From positions 1,860,001 to 1,924,000 of the forward strand of contig NC_089394.1 of NCBI RefSeq assembly GCF_003171515.1: 64,000 nucleotides of DNA, given 5' to 3'. The translations under genes and the position numbers were made by a program. Every line of letters starts with the position of its first letter. The stretch's first letter is position 1. This document shows positions 33,752 to 44,885 of the stretch, in pieces. Under the pieces are notes generated by a model. It saw only the letters and a program-made list of their open reading frames with translations. It was not told the origin of the DNA and made no database searches. Source of the DNA: Pyrenophora tritici-repentis. Lineage: Eukaryota > Ascomycota > Dothideomycetes > Pleosporales > Pleosporaceae.

Positions 33752-35590
33752 ATGATGGCCCGACTAAACGAGACGAGCAAGGATGCCCACGACCAGGGTG
33801 CTCAGAACGACACACAAACCATTCCAGCAGAGTCGCACCTTGAGTACGGCGACTTTGAGAATGACGACGACCTCACCGAAGCGGAGAAGGCGACTATTAG
33901 ACAGAAGCTCGCCACCCGCAAGAGACAGGTCACTTTTGGCCGTGGAGACGGCCAAGGCAACAGCGAGGACGAGGGCAATGACGTCAACGCCGCTGAACGC
34001 CGACGACAGTCTTGTAGACAGTCTCTTAAGAAAGCCGTTAAGCCAGCGGATAAGACTTCTATAGAACTAGGCTACGACGACGACACGGATGACATGTATC
34101 TACGTTTTTATGGCATCCACGACAACGATGAGCGCGAGATCCTCGCGGACATGAGGAACGTTGACGACTTCACCGCTTGCATCGCTGAACATGCTGAGAG
34201 TGTCTTTGGACACCTAGCAGATTTGCTTAGTCAGATAGCTGAACAAGCCGAACAGCTAGACCAAGCACATAATGAAGCCCGTGTACAACAAGAAGCAGCT
34301 GACGCCCGCGTGGAGCGCGCCCAGACGCAAGCTCGCGCTGCCGCCGCAGACGAGCTTGCCCAAGTCACCCAGAAATGCAACCGCATGATCACTACTAAGA
34401 ACAGCTACGCTTCACGGCTAGCAGTGCTCGAAGACGAGCTTGCAGCCTCGCGCGAGTCAAACGTGAAGCTCTACTCCCAGATTAGCGACCTCTACAACGA
34501 GAGGAGTGTCCTGCAACAGCACGCGGGCGTCCCGACGAATGGAAATTTATATGACACGCGCCCAGCTCAGTTCCAGTCGTCCCCTCCTCCAATGACTGCG
34601 AACCCGTTCATTGGCACTGGCACTCACGACTTGATGCTGCCTCCCCCTATGGCACATCATCAGAAAAACCGACCCCTAGCTCGGTCTGCTGTATCGGACA
34701 ACCTCACTGCAACGGGTGCAAAGCTGAAGGATATTGACATCTTTCGCGGAGACAGCACCGACAAAGAGGACTACAAGTATTGGCGCCGCAGCGCCAGGAA
34801 CTTCTTAAACAAAACTACTATCCACACAACTGTTCAAGATCAGCTCGACTACCTGATTGACCACTTGCGAGGACCAGCCGCTGCACAGGTGGAATATAGA
34901 GCAGCACCCGGAGCTCGTAACGCCTACGTGACAGCGGAAGAAGTCCTCACGGAACTTGATCGCATCTTTGACACGGTCGACAAGGTCACCGAAGCCAGCG
35001 CAGCGCTACACGACAGCGGCTCTGGAGGATTAAAGCAACGCGACAATGAATCGTTTAACACCTGGGTAGCCCGCTTTACCTCTACAGTCGCACCATTGAA
35101 CCTGGGCGACAACGAAATGATCCAGCACGCGATCCGACTCATGAAGTTTGGTCGTAACGCAGGTTTACAATTCCGCCATGGTGATACTTGGGAAGCGTTT
35201 GCCCAGAATTGCCGCACTCAGCAACAGCTCTCACGTCTCACCCAGAGCAGCGGAAATAATGGTACCCGAACCGGCCGCAACACGTCTAACGCTGGTGGTG
35301 GAGGTAATGGCAACGGCAACAGCAATAGCAGCGGCTCCACAACGCGTAACAACTACGGTCGCACGCGCGCGCAACTCAACGCGTTGAGTAAGCAAGGCGA
35401 GTGCTTTAAATGCGGAGGCACGGCAAATGTCAGCGGCAAGAAACATCGTCCGACCGACGCAGACGTCCCAGCAGCCTGCAAGTCTGGCTCTATCGTGCCA
35501 GCTAGCCGCGTCCCTGCCCTCAAAGCTACATTCACCAACGCCGCCCTCCAGGCCACAGTCGTCGATGCCACCGACGAGTCGGAAAACTAG
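33752..35590 (+). CDS. Gypsy-2 Gag polyprotein
   Basis: A 612-residue structural protein of the retrotransposon particle. The N-terminal third is acidic (DFENDDDLTEAEKATIRQKL). Residues about 155-265 are strongly heptad-like and predicted coiled coil (LLSQIAEQAEQLDQAHNEAR, rich in A/E/Q). About 335-480 resembles the retrotransposon capsid domain (KDIDIFRGDSTDKEDYKYWR, FNTWVARFTS). A low-complexity N/G/S linker follows, then CFKCGG with a spaced C/H pattern that is only partly a CCHC knuckle. The start may be 33752 or the adjacent ATG at 33755. The last 164 nt overlap pol in the +1 frame. Confidence 0.92.
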   Translation: MMARLNETSKDAHDQGAQNDTQTIPAESHLEYGDFENDDDLTEAEKATIRQKLATRKRQVTFGRGDGQGNSEDEGNDVNAAERRRQSCRQSLKKAVKPADKTSIELGYDDDTDDMYLRFYGIHDNDEREILADMRNVDDFTACIAEHAESVFGHLADLLSQIAEQAEQLDQAHNEARVQQEAADARVERAQTQARAAAADELAQVTQKCNRMITTKNSYASRLAVLEDELAASRESNVKLYSQISDLYNERSVLQQHAGVPTNGNLYDTRPAQFQSSPPPMTANPFIGTGTHDLMLPPPMAHHQKNRPLARSAVSDNLTATGAKLKDIDIFRGDSTDKEDYKYWRRSARNFLNKTTIHTTVQDQLDYLIDHLRGPAAAQVEYRAAPGARNAYVTAEEVLTELDRIFDTVDKVTEASAALHDSGSGGLKQRDNESFNTWVARFTSTVAPLNLGDNEMIQHAIRLMKFGRNAGLQFRHGDTWEAFAQNCRTQQQLSRLTQSSGNNGTRTGRNTSNAGGGGNGNGNSNSSGSTTRNNYGRTRAQLNALSKQGECFKCGGTANVSGKKHRPTDADVPAACKSGSIVPASRVPALKATFTNAALQATVVDATDESEN

Positions 35591-38500
35591 CCGTCCCCGG
35601 CGAAAGACGCCCCCGGGGACCGCACCAAAATGGTCCACAGATACAGTTACAGTCACAGTCAAAGCCACAACTACCAGTCCAACCCTTGTTAGCGATACCC
35701 CTATTGTTTCACCGACCCTTGATACCCAAACTACCCCGCTCACCGGAGCTACACCTAGCACTTTACGCGTTTGTTTACAAGAATTGGAGGACTGGACGCC
35801 TCCCCAGGCTATAGAGGACAGACACGTTGTCTTGAGCGCGAACACTATGGTCAAAGGCAAGCAGCTTGTCCAAGGCCAGCAGTTCGTTTTCAAGTGCAAG
35901 GTCGCCACTTCGAATAGCTATATTGATACGGAAGCTTTGACTGACTCTGGTGCTACTGGAAACTGTATCTCCACACTATTTGCGCAACGACATAACCTGC
36001 CGACGTTTCGGCTTAAACAACCTTTGCAACTACGACTTGGCGACGGCAATTTCGCCATGGCGCCTATCACACACGGCGTCCTAGCCCCCATCTCCCACGC
36101 TGAACACGTTAGCGAGGAACTCTTCTACAGTGTACCTATGACGACTTACGACTTTATTTTCGGCACTTCATGGCTAGAAGAGCATAATCCACACATCGAC
36201 TGGAGGGAAAAAACTATGCGTTTCAACAGCGAGCATTGCTACGCCAACTGCCTACACAAAGGCGAGCAAGTCACTGTTCGCAGCAGTCGACACCGACGGG
36301 CCGCAGCAAAAGCCAAAGAACGGAACCCGACCTACGCGAACATGGACATACACCATGTGTCAGGTGAGGCCGCTGCCGCACTGGCATCACGACCAGAGAA
36401 CGGTACTATCTGGCTGTACCCACATGATTTTGAACAACTCGACAAAGATGACAGCGATGACGCCGACGAGAGAGCCCAGGCTAGCCGCGTCTTCGCCTCA
36501 CTATTTGCCATGGACATGAACGCCCTATCTCAGGAAGACATTGATAAGTTCCACCAGAAGCTGAACTCGCCCGCTAAAACTCGCGACGAGGTCCTAGACA
36601 AGTTGCCCGAATGGCTCCACGATCTCGCCCACCGATTTAATCCTGATCCCGCCACGACAGACTTGCCCGCTCGACGAGGCGCGGTCGACCACAGCATTGA
36701 CATTATCCCCGGATCAAAACACCCAAACGCTAAGATGTACGGCATAAGTAAGGACGAAGGCCTTGCCGTTAAAGCTTATGTTGAGGACATGAGAGGACGC
36801 GGTGAGATCCGTGAAAGCAAGTCAGACTTCGCTTCGCCTGTGCTCGTCGTCCGCAAATCTGGAGGTGGACTCCGCATTTGCGTGGACTATAGAGCGCTCA
36901 ATGCCGTCACTATCAAGAACAGGAACGCTCCTCCGATGATTAAAGAAACGCTCGCGCGGCTAGCTAACGTCGCCTACTTCACCGTGGTCGACGTCATCGC
37001 CGCCTTTAACAAAATCCGCATCAAGGAAGGCGACGAACATAAGACTGCCTTCCTAACACGGTATGGCCTATTCGAATACTTAGTGATGCCTTTCGGACTC
37101 TGCAACGCACCAGGTACCTTTCAGGCCTACATTAACGAGGTTTTACGCGATTACCTTGACGAGTTCTGCTCTGCATACCTCGACGACGTCCTAATCTACA
37201 GCGCGTCTTTGGCAGAGCATAAGGTTCATGTCCGCAAGGTTATCGAGAGTCTAGGTGAGGCCGGACTTCATCTAGACATTGACAAGTCCGAGTTTGCCGT
37301 CCAAGAGGTGAGATACCTGGGCCTCATTCTTACAACTGAAGGCATCAAAATGGACCCCGCCAAGGTTAAGTCAGTGCTCGACTGGGGCACCCCAACAACA
37401 TTGAAAGAGTTGCAAGCATTCCTAGGTTTCGCAAATTTCTACCGAAGGTTTATTGTTGCCTTCTCTTATATCGCGCGGCCGCTCACGGATCTTACCCGCG
37501 GGACAAACGGCGACGTCAAGCTGAACTTTCCTATCGCCCAAGGATCTGCTGCCCACGACGCATTCGAAAAGCTTAAGAAAGCATTTACCATCGCCCCGGT
37601 CCTCGCGCACTTCAACCCCGCGCTTGAGACCTGGGTCGAAACAGACTCCTCCGACACCGTCACAGCAGCCGTGCTGTCCCAAGTCCAGACTGACGGAGTG
37701 CTAAAACCAGTCGCTTTTATCTCCACAAAGATGTCACCAGCTGAGTGCAACTATGCCATCTACGACAAGGAGCTTATGGCCATCGTCCGCGCCTTTGAGG
37801 AATGGAGACCAGAGCTGGCCGGCACCTCGGACCCGGTGAAGGTCATCTCAGACCATGCCACCTTACAGACCTTTATGGTCAACAAAGCACTCAACAGGCG
37901 TCAAGCAAGATGGGCTGAGTTTCTGAGCGAATTCAACTTTAAGATCACTTACCGACCAGGCAGACTAGGCAGCAAACCCGACGCCTTGACGAGACGCCCC
38001 GGCGACACACCCACGAACCCAAACGATCCACGGATCATACATCAGACCCAGACGATCCTCGGCCCCGACCGCGTCGACGACGTCATCAAACGAGACACGC
38101 ACACACACAACGACGCCCGACAAGCAATTCAACTCGCGGCGCTGTTATTCGAATACGCGGAGGAGGTACAAACGCTAGCAGGCATGCTATATCTAATGAG
38201 CGAGGAGGCGTATGGCGTCGATGATTTGGTGGATGACGACTCAACCCCAGACGTAGCCTTGGACAGCCAGCCTAAGGGGGAGACAATTGAGATCCCTCAC
38301 GCTGCTGCGCCAGCTTCCCTGGCACGGGTGCCGGGGGAGAACGCGCCTGACGATGGACTTATGACAGCGATCGTAAATGCCTACCGCGTCGATCCCACAC
38401 TACAAGAAATAATACGAGCAAAGGCAGACGGCGCCCGTCACCTTCCCCACACTGTCGCCATACAAATGAAGCTGAAGCTAGAGCTACAGGACTGCGAAAT

Positions 38501-40127
38501 CCGCAACAGTCTGGTTTACTTCCGCGGCAGACTCTTCATCCCCTACGACGACGATCTTCGCAAAGACATCGTCCGTCGGTTCCACGACACCGCCACGGCG
38601 GGCCACGGCGGCAAGCGCTCTACCTACTACCTAGTTAGCCAACAGTACTACTGGCCGCTCATGACAGACACAGTCGCTCAGTATACCCGGAGTTGTGTAG
38701 TTTGCCGACGCGCAAAGCCATACAGAGACCGCAAGCAGGGACTGCTGCACCCGCTCCCCGTACCGAAACGATTCTGGACTGACATTTCAGTCGACTTCAT
38801 CACACCCCTGCCAGACTGTACTAGATTCGGACGCACCTACTCTCATGTCATGGTCGTGATTGACCGGCTAAGCAAGTCGCAACGGTTTATCGCCCTAGAC
38901 AGCCTTGAAGTTGATGCTGTTGTCCGAGCATTTGTCGATTACGTTTGGAGAGAGGAAGGTTTCCCTACTACAATTGTGTCTGACCGAGGGTCACAGTTCG
39001 TCTCTCATTTCTGGAAGGAGCTGTGTCATCGACTGGGTGTTACACCAAAGCTCTCTACAGCTTACCACCCAGAAACAGACGGCCAGACTGAAGTCGCCAA
39101 CGCCGGACTAAAGTGTTACCTGCGTGCTTACACGAACTATATGCAAAACGACTGGGTAGACTGGCTGCCACTAGCCCAGCTCGCCATCAATAACAGAGAA
39201 AACGTGTCCTCTGGCGTCGCACCCGCGCTTGCCACCAAGGGCTACCTACCTCGCATGGGATCGGAACTAGTCACCGAAGACTCGCCCATTACCGACGCCC
39301 GTTCACGCGCAGAACAGTTGCTCCGCGAAGACGCCCGAGGCACGGTGAAAAGGATGACCGACGTTATCCGTTTCATGCAAGAAAATCTTCGCTGGTCCCA
39401 AAACAAGATGGAACACTACGCCAACCAGCACAGACAGCCCGCTCCAGACTACCGCGTCGGTGACAAAGTCTATATTGATGCCCGCAATATCCCTACGATG
39501 CGCCCGAGCCGCGGTCTCAGCGCAAAGAACCTTGGCCCATACAAAGTGCGAGCTTTGCCCAACCGATATGCAGTCGAGCTCGCACTACCAGACTGCTACA
39601 AACAAGTCCATCCAGTGTTCCACCCATGGTTACTACACCTGGACGCCGATCAAACAGCTCGCCCAAGTGAGGGCGTCATCGCTGAGAAACACCCTGACGG
39701 AGAGCACGACTACTACGTAGACATGGTCGTCGACTGTCGCATAGATAAACGACGCAAGGACACCCTCACAAACAAGAAAGGCATGCTCCAGTATAAGGTT
39801 AAGTACACCAACTCCCCAGACTGGAATGCCTCGCCCGCATGGCAAGACTATACAGACCTGTGGGGCGCAGAGGAAGCGGTTGAAGACTTTCACCGTCTCT
39901 ATCCCGACAAGCCCCCACCTCACGAACTGTATCGAGACCTAGCGTTGTATCTCAACCTAGTCGCCGCATATTCACTTGGTCGCGATGATGTTGAAGTTGT
40001 TAGCGTACTAGACAGTTGTGAGCTTGCCCTATCACCTTCGCATTCACTGATGGCACAGCTTGGACCTGGGAAGGTGGCACAACTCAGGACGTCTGTCTCC
40101 AAGCAGAAGCAAGGACCCGAAGGATGA
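35427..40127 (+). CDS. Gypsy-2 Pol polyprotein (protease, RT, RNase H, integrase, chromodomain)
   Basis: An open frame of 1566 codons from the first ATG. The real frame is probably entered by frameshift or re-initiation from gag, because pol lies in the +1 frame relative to gag. Order seen: aspartic protease DSGATG at residue ~173, RT with FADPV-like start and YLDD at 584-587, RNase H ETDSSD at ~737, and the integrase zinc region (H...H near 1058, C-x2-C near 1090). The integrase catalytic core has acidic residues near 1122, 1185 and 1222 (VSDRGSQF, YHPETDGQTEVAN). A chromodomain-like C terminus covers about 1430-1497 (DMVVDCRID, YKVKYTNSPDWNASPAWQDY). No internal stop. The chromodomain suggests targeting to heterochromatin, in keeping with the repeat nest (inference). 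Confidence 0.95.
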   Translation: MSAARNIVRPTQTSQQPASLALSCQLAASLPSKLHSPTPPSRPQSSMPPTSRKTSRPRRKTPPGTAPKWSTDTVTVTVKATTTSPTLVSDTPIVSPTLDTQTTPLTGATPSTLRVCLQELEDWTPPQAIEDRHVVLSANTMVKGKQLVQGQQFVFKCKVATSNSYIDTEALTDSGATGNCISTLFAQRHNLPTFRLKQPLQLRLGDGNFAMAPITHGVLAPISHAEHVSEELFYSVPMTTYDFIFGTSWLEEHNPHIDWREKTMRFNSEHCYANCLHKGEQVTVRSSRHRRAAAKAKERNPTYANMDIHHVSGEAAAALASRPENGTIWLYPHDFEQLDKDDSDDADERAQASRVFASLFAMDMNALSQEDIDKFHQKLNSPAKTRDEVLDKLPEWLHDLAHRFNPDPATTDLPARRGAVDHSIDIIPGSKHPNAKMYGISKDEGLAVKAYVEDMRGRGEIRESKSDFASPVLVVRKSGGGLRICVDYRALNAVTIKNRNAPPMIKETLARLANVAYFTVVDVIAAFNKIRIKEGDEHKTAFLTRYGLFEYLVMPFGLCNAPGTFQAYINEVLRDYLDEFCSAYLDDVLIYSASLAEHKVHVRKVIESLGEAGLHLDIDKSEFAVQEVRYLGLILTTEGIKMDPAKVKSVLDWGTPTTLKELQAFLGFANFYRRFIVAFSYIARPLTDLTRGTNGDVKLNFPIAQGSAAHDAFEKLKKAFTIAPVLAHFNPALETWVETDSSDTVTAAVLSQVQTDGVLKPVAFISTKMSPAECNYAIYDKELMAIVRAFEEWRPELAGTSDPVKVISDHATLQTFMVNKALNRRQARWAEFLSEFNFKITYRPGRLGSKPDALTRRPGDTPTNPNDPRIIHQTQTILGPDRVDDVIKRDTHTHNDARQAIQLAALLFEYAEEVQTLAGMLYLMSEEAYGVDDLVDDDSTPDVALDSQPKGETIEIPHAAAPASLARVPGENAPDDGLMTAIVNAYRVDPTLQEIIRAKADGARHLPHTVAIQMKLKLELQDCEIRNSLVYFRGRLFIPYDDDLRKDIVRRFHDTATAGHGGKRSTYYLVSQQYYWPLMTDTVAQYTRSCVVCRRAKPYRDRKQGLLHPLPVPKRFWTDISVDFITPLPDCTRFGRTYSHVMVVIDRLSKSQRFIALDSLEVDAVVRAFVDYVWREEGFPTTIVSDRGSQFVSHFWKELCHRLGVTPKLSTAYHPETDGQTEVANAGLKCYLRAYTNYMQNDWVDWLPLAQLAINNRENVSSGVAPALATKGYLPRMGSELVTEDSPITDARSRAEQLLREDARGTVKRMTDVIRFMQENLRWSQNKMEHYANQHRQPAPDYRVGDKVYIDARNIPTMRPSRGLSAKNLGPYKVRALPNRYAVELALPDCYKQVHPVFHPWLLHLDADQTARPSEGVIAEKHPDGEHDYYVDMVVDCRIDKRRKDTLTNKKGMLQYKVKYTNSPDWNASPAWQDYTDLWGAEEAVEDFHRLYPDKPPPHELYRDLALYLNLVAAYSLGRDDVEVVSVLDSCELALSPSHSLMAQLGPGKVAQLRTSVSKQKQGPEG

Positions 40128-40221
40128 GACACAACATAACTGCTCGGCATCAAGCACAGCGTCATAAAATAAAAGACATTCACGGCTTGCAGGTGCAACC
40201 GTCTTCTGAAAGGGGGGGTAA

Positions 40222-40388
40222 TGTTACGGATCCATAGACTCGCTCGGCCCATGGCCCCCATATCGATAAGATCCTTATCTTATCGGACTAGCGCCTTGGC
40301 GCCCACAGCATAAGTTCGGGCTCACAACGTAGATAGCTCGATAGCTTGTATCTTGTCAAATCCAATCTTTCTTGATCGATCCCTCACA
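40222..40388 (+). repeat. Gypsy-2 3' LTR
   Basis: Matches the 5' LTR base for base on reading, followed by TSD CTACT. Confidence 0.93.
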
Positions 40389-40573
40389 CTACTGCCCTAC
40401 GGGTTCGCGTCTCTGCTATCGCAGCCGCTGCTATTCGTAGCGATACTTATCTCCCTATAGTAGGTTAGTAATTAGTATTTAAAGGGATAATATCTCCCCC
40501 TTAACAACTATCCTTACACGTGGAACTTATAGGTAACTCTAGTTGTGCCTCTCTCTTTATTAATGAATCTTAT

Positions 40574-40740
40574 TGTGAGGGATCGATCAAGAAAGATTGG
40601 ATTTGACAAGATACAAGCTATCGAGCTATCTACGTTGTGAGCCCGAACTTATGCTGTGGGCGCCAAGGCGCTAGTCCGATAAGATAAGGATCTTATCGAT
40701 ATGGGAGCCATGGGCCGAGCGAGTCTATGGATCCGTAACA
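40574..40740 (-). mobile_element. Solo Gypsy-2 LTR, 167 bp, TSD CTTAT
   Basis: Reverse-orientation LTR flanked by CTTAT at 40569-40573 and 40741-40745, within the Gypsy-1 pol remnant. Near-identical to the LTRs of the intact element, with no RIP. Confidence 0.92.
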
Positions 40741-43700
40741 CTTATGCTCGCGCATATAAATACAAATTAATTCCGCTCTAAGACCTAGCTGTCCTAGAGC
40801 TCGCAGACGGCACCTAAGTTGCTAACGTTACCTATATAACACGGGTACACGTAACTTTTAGTACCTACTATAAATAAGTCCTTGCCTATATGAGTAAAGT
40901 CAGCGGAGTGCAAATAATCCTTAGCACTCCCTATTTTTAAATCTATAACCCCTAGGTAAACTAGGCCACTATATTAATAGTATTTAACTTAGACTGTTAC
41001 ATTCGCAACTACCTAGAAAACCACAAGCTATGCATAGCTGCTAGTAGCCAACACCGTAAACACCTAGCGCCCCTAGCCTATAAGCTTAAAGAAGCTCGCT
41101 ATCCTAAGGCTCCTTAACATCCCCCGCCTATTAACATCGCTTTTATCTTAAGCCGGGTGGCCGCTATTTTAGTGACAAGAGGAGAACAGGTGTGACTAGC
41201 CTCTATAGAATAAGTTGAAAGACTTTGCAATATAATTAACTAAGAATAGACGGATACCTAACTACTACGAGCGGTAGGAGCTAAAGTCCTCCCTAAAGAC
41301 TTTAAAACGTTTTGCGATTAAATAGAGCGCCCCTACATAAGTAAAGAGGAAATCCTAGCTAAGCTGCTAGAGGTCCTTTATCCCCTCTACTATGGCTTCG
41401 ACCCACAAGAGGCTGATAGGATCCCTCCGCAGCGAGATAAGCTAGACTACGCTATTAAAATCTATTTAGACCCCAAAACTAGAAAACCGCCTCGCCCTTT
41501 ATTATAGCGGCTAAGGCCGCTATCCCATAACAAAGCCTAAGCTGTAAAGCTCTATATGAATAATATAATCTAGAAAGGCTACATTAAACGTAGCACCTCT
41601 AAATAGGCTGCCCCCCTCCTAGTAGTTAAGAAACCTAGAGGAGGTATTTAAATTTGCGTGGACTATCGAGGACTTAATGCCTATACTATTAAGAACTATA
41701 ACACCCCTCCGTTAATACGCGATATACTTAATAAGCTATCTAAGGCTAAATTCTTCTCTAAGATAGACGTTACTGCCGCCTTTAATAAAATCTAGATTCA
41801 AGAAGAGCATAAACACCTCTTAGTGTTTATTACGCTATACGGCCTATACTAGTATACTATAATACCCTTTAGAATGTGTAACAGCCCTAGAAGATTTTAA
41901 GCCTATATTAACGACGTCCTTTATAAGTACCTAGACGAATTTTGCATAGCCTATCTAGACAACGTTGTTATATTTAGCGAAATAAGGGAAGAGCATAATG
42001 AATATCTACTCCAAGTAGTCACACGCCTATCTAACGCTAGGCTCCCTATAGACATCCTAAAATCTAAATTCTTCTAAGAAGAAGTTAAGTTTCTTAGGCT
42101 TATTATTACACCGAACAGTATAAAGATAGACCTAGAAAAGGTTAGTGCTATATAGGACTAGCTTCTACCTAAGTCCCTTAAGGATATCTAAACCTTCCTT
42201 AGCTTTGCTAATTTCTATCGCCGTTTTATATATAGCTTCTCTAATATCGCTAAACCTCTTACCTATCTTACCCGCGGAGATCTAAAGCTGTTTCAAATAA
42301 CCCCTGAAGCTTCGCGAGCCTTTAACCTACTTAAGTAGGCATTCTATAGTAAGGTGGTCCTCGCCTATTTTAACCTAGACCTTAAATGCATCCTAGAAAC
42401 TAACGCCTCTGACTACGTCTACGCTGCAGTGCTCTCCTAAATTTAAAGCGACGACACTATACGCCCTATAGTGTACCTCTCTCAAAAGATGACTCCTATA
42501 GAGTACAATTATAAGATCTATAACAAGGAACTACTAGCGATAGTCCGCGCCTTTGAGGAATGGCGCCTAGAGCTCGCAGGCGTCGCCGACACAGTAGAAG
42601 TACTTACTAACTATTAAGGCCTCGAATACTTCCGCTCTAAACGCCACCTTAACCGCTAATAAGCCCGCTAGGCTAAGTTCCTAGAGGAATTTGACTTTAA
42701 AGTTAAGTATCGGCCTAGAAAATAAGGCACGAAGCTAGATAGCCTTACTAAAAGGATAGGTGACCTGCCTAAGAGTGTCACCAACAACCGCGTCTAGCAC
42801 TAGTATTAGACTATCCTCAGCAACCACTAGTGGGATAGAGGCAGCTATCAAGCTATCCGCCTTGCTAGCCTCTGCTTAGGAGAAGCTAAGTGCGACCTGC
42901 CCTCTATCTTATCCCTTATGCATAAATCTAGAGAAGGCATGTTACGCGTAGGCACCGCTATAGTTAGGCTAGCCCGCCTTACTCTCTAAGGACAACATAA
43001 CCTTTACGACAACCTTATAGCAGCTAATAAAATAACTACCTAAGAAATAGTCGATGCCCTCTATCCTATAGACGCCCGCCTTACCGCTATCTGCGACGCA
43101 CTTAACAACGGCTATTAACGTATCCCTTACCACCTTATTACTAAAGGCGTGCAGTTAGAACTAGGCGATCTTAAAACTAACGCTAAGGGAAAGCTTTTTA
43201 TGCGCTATAACCGCCTTCTTGTCCTATTTAGCAAGAAGCTAAGGACCCGCATTATAAAAGATATCTATAACTCCCTACTAAGAGGACACGAGGGTCGCAC
43301 CATAATATACTAGTAGGTGAGCTAATAGTACTATTAGCAAGGCATAACTAACACTATTGTAAGGTTCACTAATAACTGCACCACCTGCGGGCGCTCTAAA
43401 GTTAACCGCTACGCTAAGTATAGCCTCCTGCACCTATTGCCTGTACTAGAGAAATACTAGATGGACATCTCTATCGATTTTATTACGCCGCTGCCACCCT
43501 TAAAGTGGTGCGGCCACTTATACTATCACATTATAGGGGTCGTGGATAGGCTGTTAAGAAGAAGAAGTTTATCGCTATTAAGAACATAGAGGTACTAACT
43601 ATCGTTAACAAGTTTCTCGAATACATCTAGAGAGAAGAGGGCTACCTAAAGACCCTAGTTTTAGACTAAGGCCGCTAATTTATATCCTACTTTTAGCGCC

Positions 43701-44711
43701 GCCTTTGCGACCGCGTCGGCACAGCACTAAAGCTCTTAACTACCTATTATCCTAAGACAGATAGCTAAACAGAAAACGCCAACGCGGACTTAAAGCAGTA
43801 CCTGCGCTTTTACGTGAACTACCTACAGGATAACTAGGCCTAGCTCTTACCTTTAGCTAAATTCGAAGATAACTCCGCTATAAGCTCCGCTACTAGAGTT
43901 TCCCTATTTTAAGCAACAAAGGGCTACTAACCTCGCTTTGGCCTAGAACTAGCCTACGCTATTACTAACGCCACCCTAGCTGCAGCACAGCGGCGCGCTG
44001 CTGACTCCCTTATAAACCGCATTAACGCAACCCGTCGGTACCTCCGCGATAAGATCGCCTAGACCTAGGAACGCATAAAAGACTTCGCTAATATCCACTG
44101 CTATCTAGCCCCCCGCTTCGCTGTTGGCGACTAGGTGCTCCTTAACGCTAAATATATTAAGACTAAAAGGCTAGTTAAGTTGCTAGACTATAAGAATATA
44201 GGTCCCTACTAGATTACCTGTGTTATTAATAATATAGCCTATAAGCTAGACCTGCTAGATAGCCTTAAGAACATCTTTCCCGTTTTTCATCCGTGGCTGC
44301 TCTAACTATATAAAGATAACGCTCTACCTAGACAGCCTAGAGCTAACGACAACGCTCTCCCTAAAGTCTATTTAAACGATAAGGGCGACATAGAGTATGT
44401 TATCGCTTAAGTCTTAGACTCCCGCATACGAAATACAATGAACGACCCTTATACTAGCCGCCGTGGTTGCCTCTAGTACAAAGTTAAATAGGTTGGTAAC
44501 GACTAATCTAAAGGCTGGCAACCCTACTTTAACCTGCGCGGCAGCAAGGAGTCAGTCTAGGACTTTCACGACCGCAACCCTGGGCGCCCTAGGCCTCACG
44601 CCACCTTTCATAATTCTGACGACAACGGGCAGCTTGCCGTTGCCCTGCTTTGTGTTTTTAATAGAAGTTTAAACGCTTAGTTAGGACTTTGAGCATTTTG
44701 GAGGGGGGACA

Positions 44712-44885
44712 TGTTATAGTTTAGAACCTTAGTGTTCTAAGCACGGACCACGCCGGCGCCTCGGGTGCCGAGGCCCCGCTGCCCCACACATATTTAATTC
44801 TACCGAAGTTTCTTAGAAACTCGGTACTGCAAAAACTTTGTAATTCAACATAGTTTCAAATACCTGATCCTGTGAGACCCTAACA
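44712..44885 (+). repeat. Gypsy-1 3' LTR
   Basis: The first ~35 bp show TpA changes relative to the 5' LTR (TGTTATAG for TGTCATGG, TTTAG for TTTGG, CTAAG for CTGAG). The rest is clean, marking the edge of a RIP tract. Confidence 0.9.

Larger units (their letters stand above)
33281..40388 (+). mobile_element. Gypsy-2: intact chromovirus-type LTR retrotransposon, 7108 bp, TSD CTACT
   Basis: Two 167-bp LTRs (33281-33447 and 40222-40388), identical by eye, TG...CA, with CTACT at 33276-33280 and 40389-40393. A purine tract AAAGGGGGGG lies just before the 3' LTR. Gag and pol are both fully open. No RIP signature is seen, although the element sits inside heavily mutated Gypsy-1. It is a candidate active element. 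Related copies: degraded 48044-50695 and solo LTRs 40574-40740 and 63077-63243. Confidence 0.95.
30596..44885 (+). mobile_element. Gypsy-1: chromovirus-like LTR retrotransposon, RIP-inactivated, TSD GTGCC
   Basis: LTRs 30596-30771 and 44712-44885; TSD GTGCC at 30591-30595 and 44886-44890, inside pogo-C. A purine tract GGAGGGGGGAC precedes the 3' LTR. The gag remnant runs from about 30940 (MST...FLDGNAADAPHVGDAS) to 33275. The pol remnant is at 40394-44690 with RT (around 41650-42000), ANFYRRFIYSFSNIAKPLT (42205), NKELLAIVRAFEEWR (42520) and integrase. Near the 3' end a chromodomain-like tail (VLDSRI...) is readable. TAG/TAA codons are frequent throughout. Gypsy-2 (33281-40388) and a solo LTR (40574-40740) are nested inside. 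Confidence 0.9.

Noticed and set aside
35231..35908. 225-aa minus-strand frame in Gypsy-2
   Set aside because: Antisense shadow of the gag/pol overlap.
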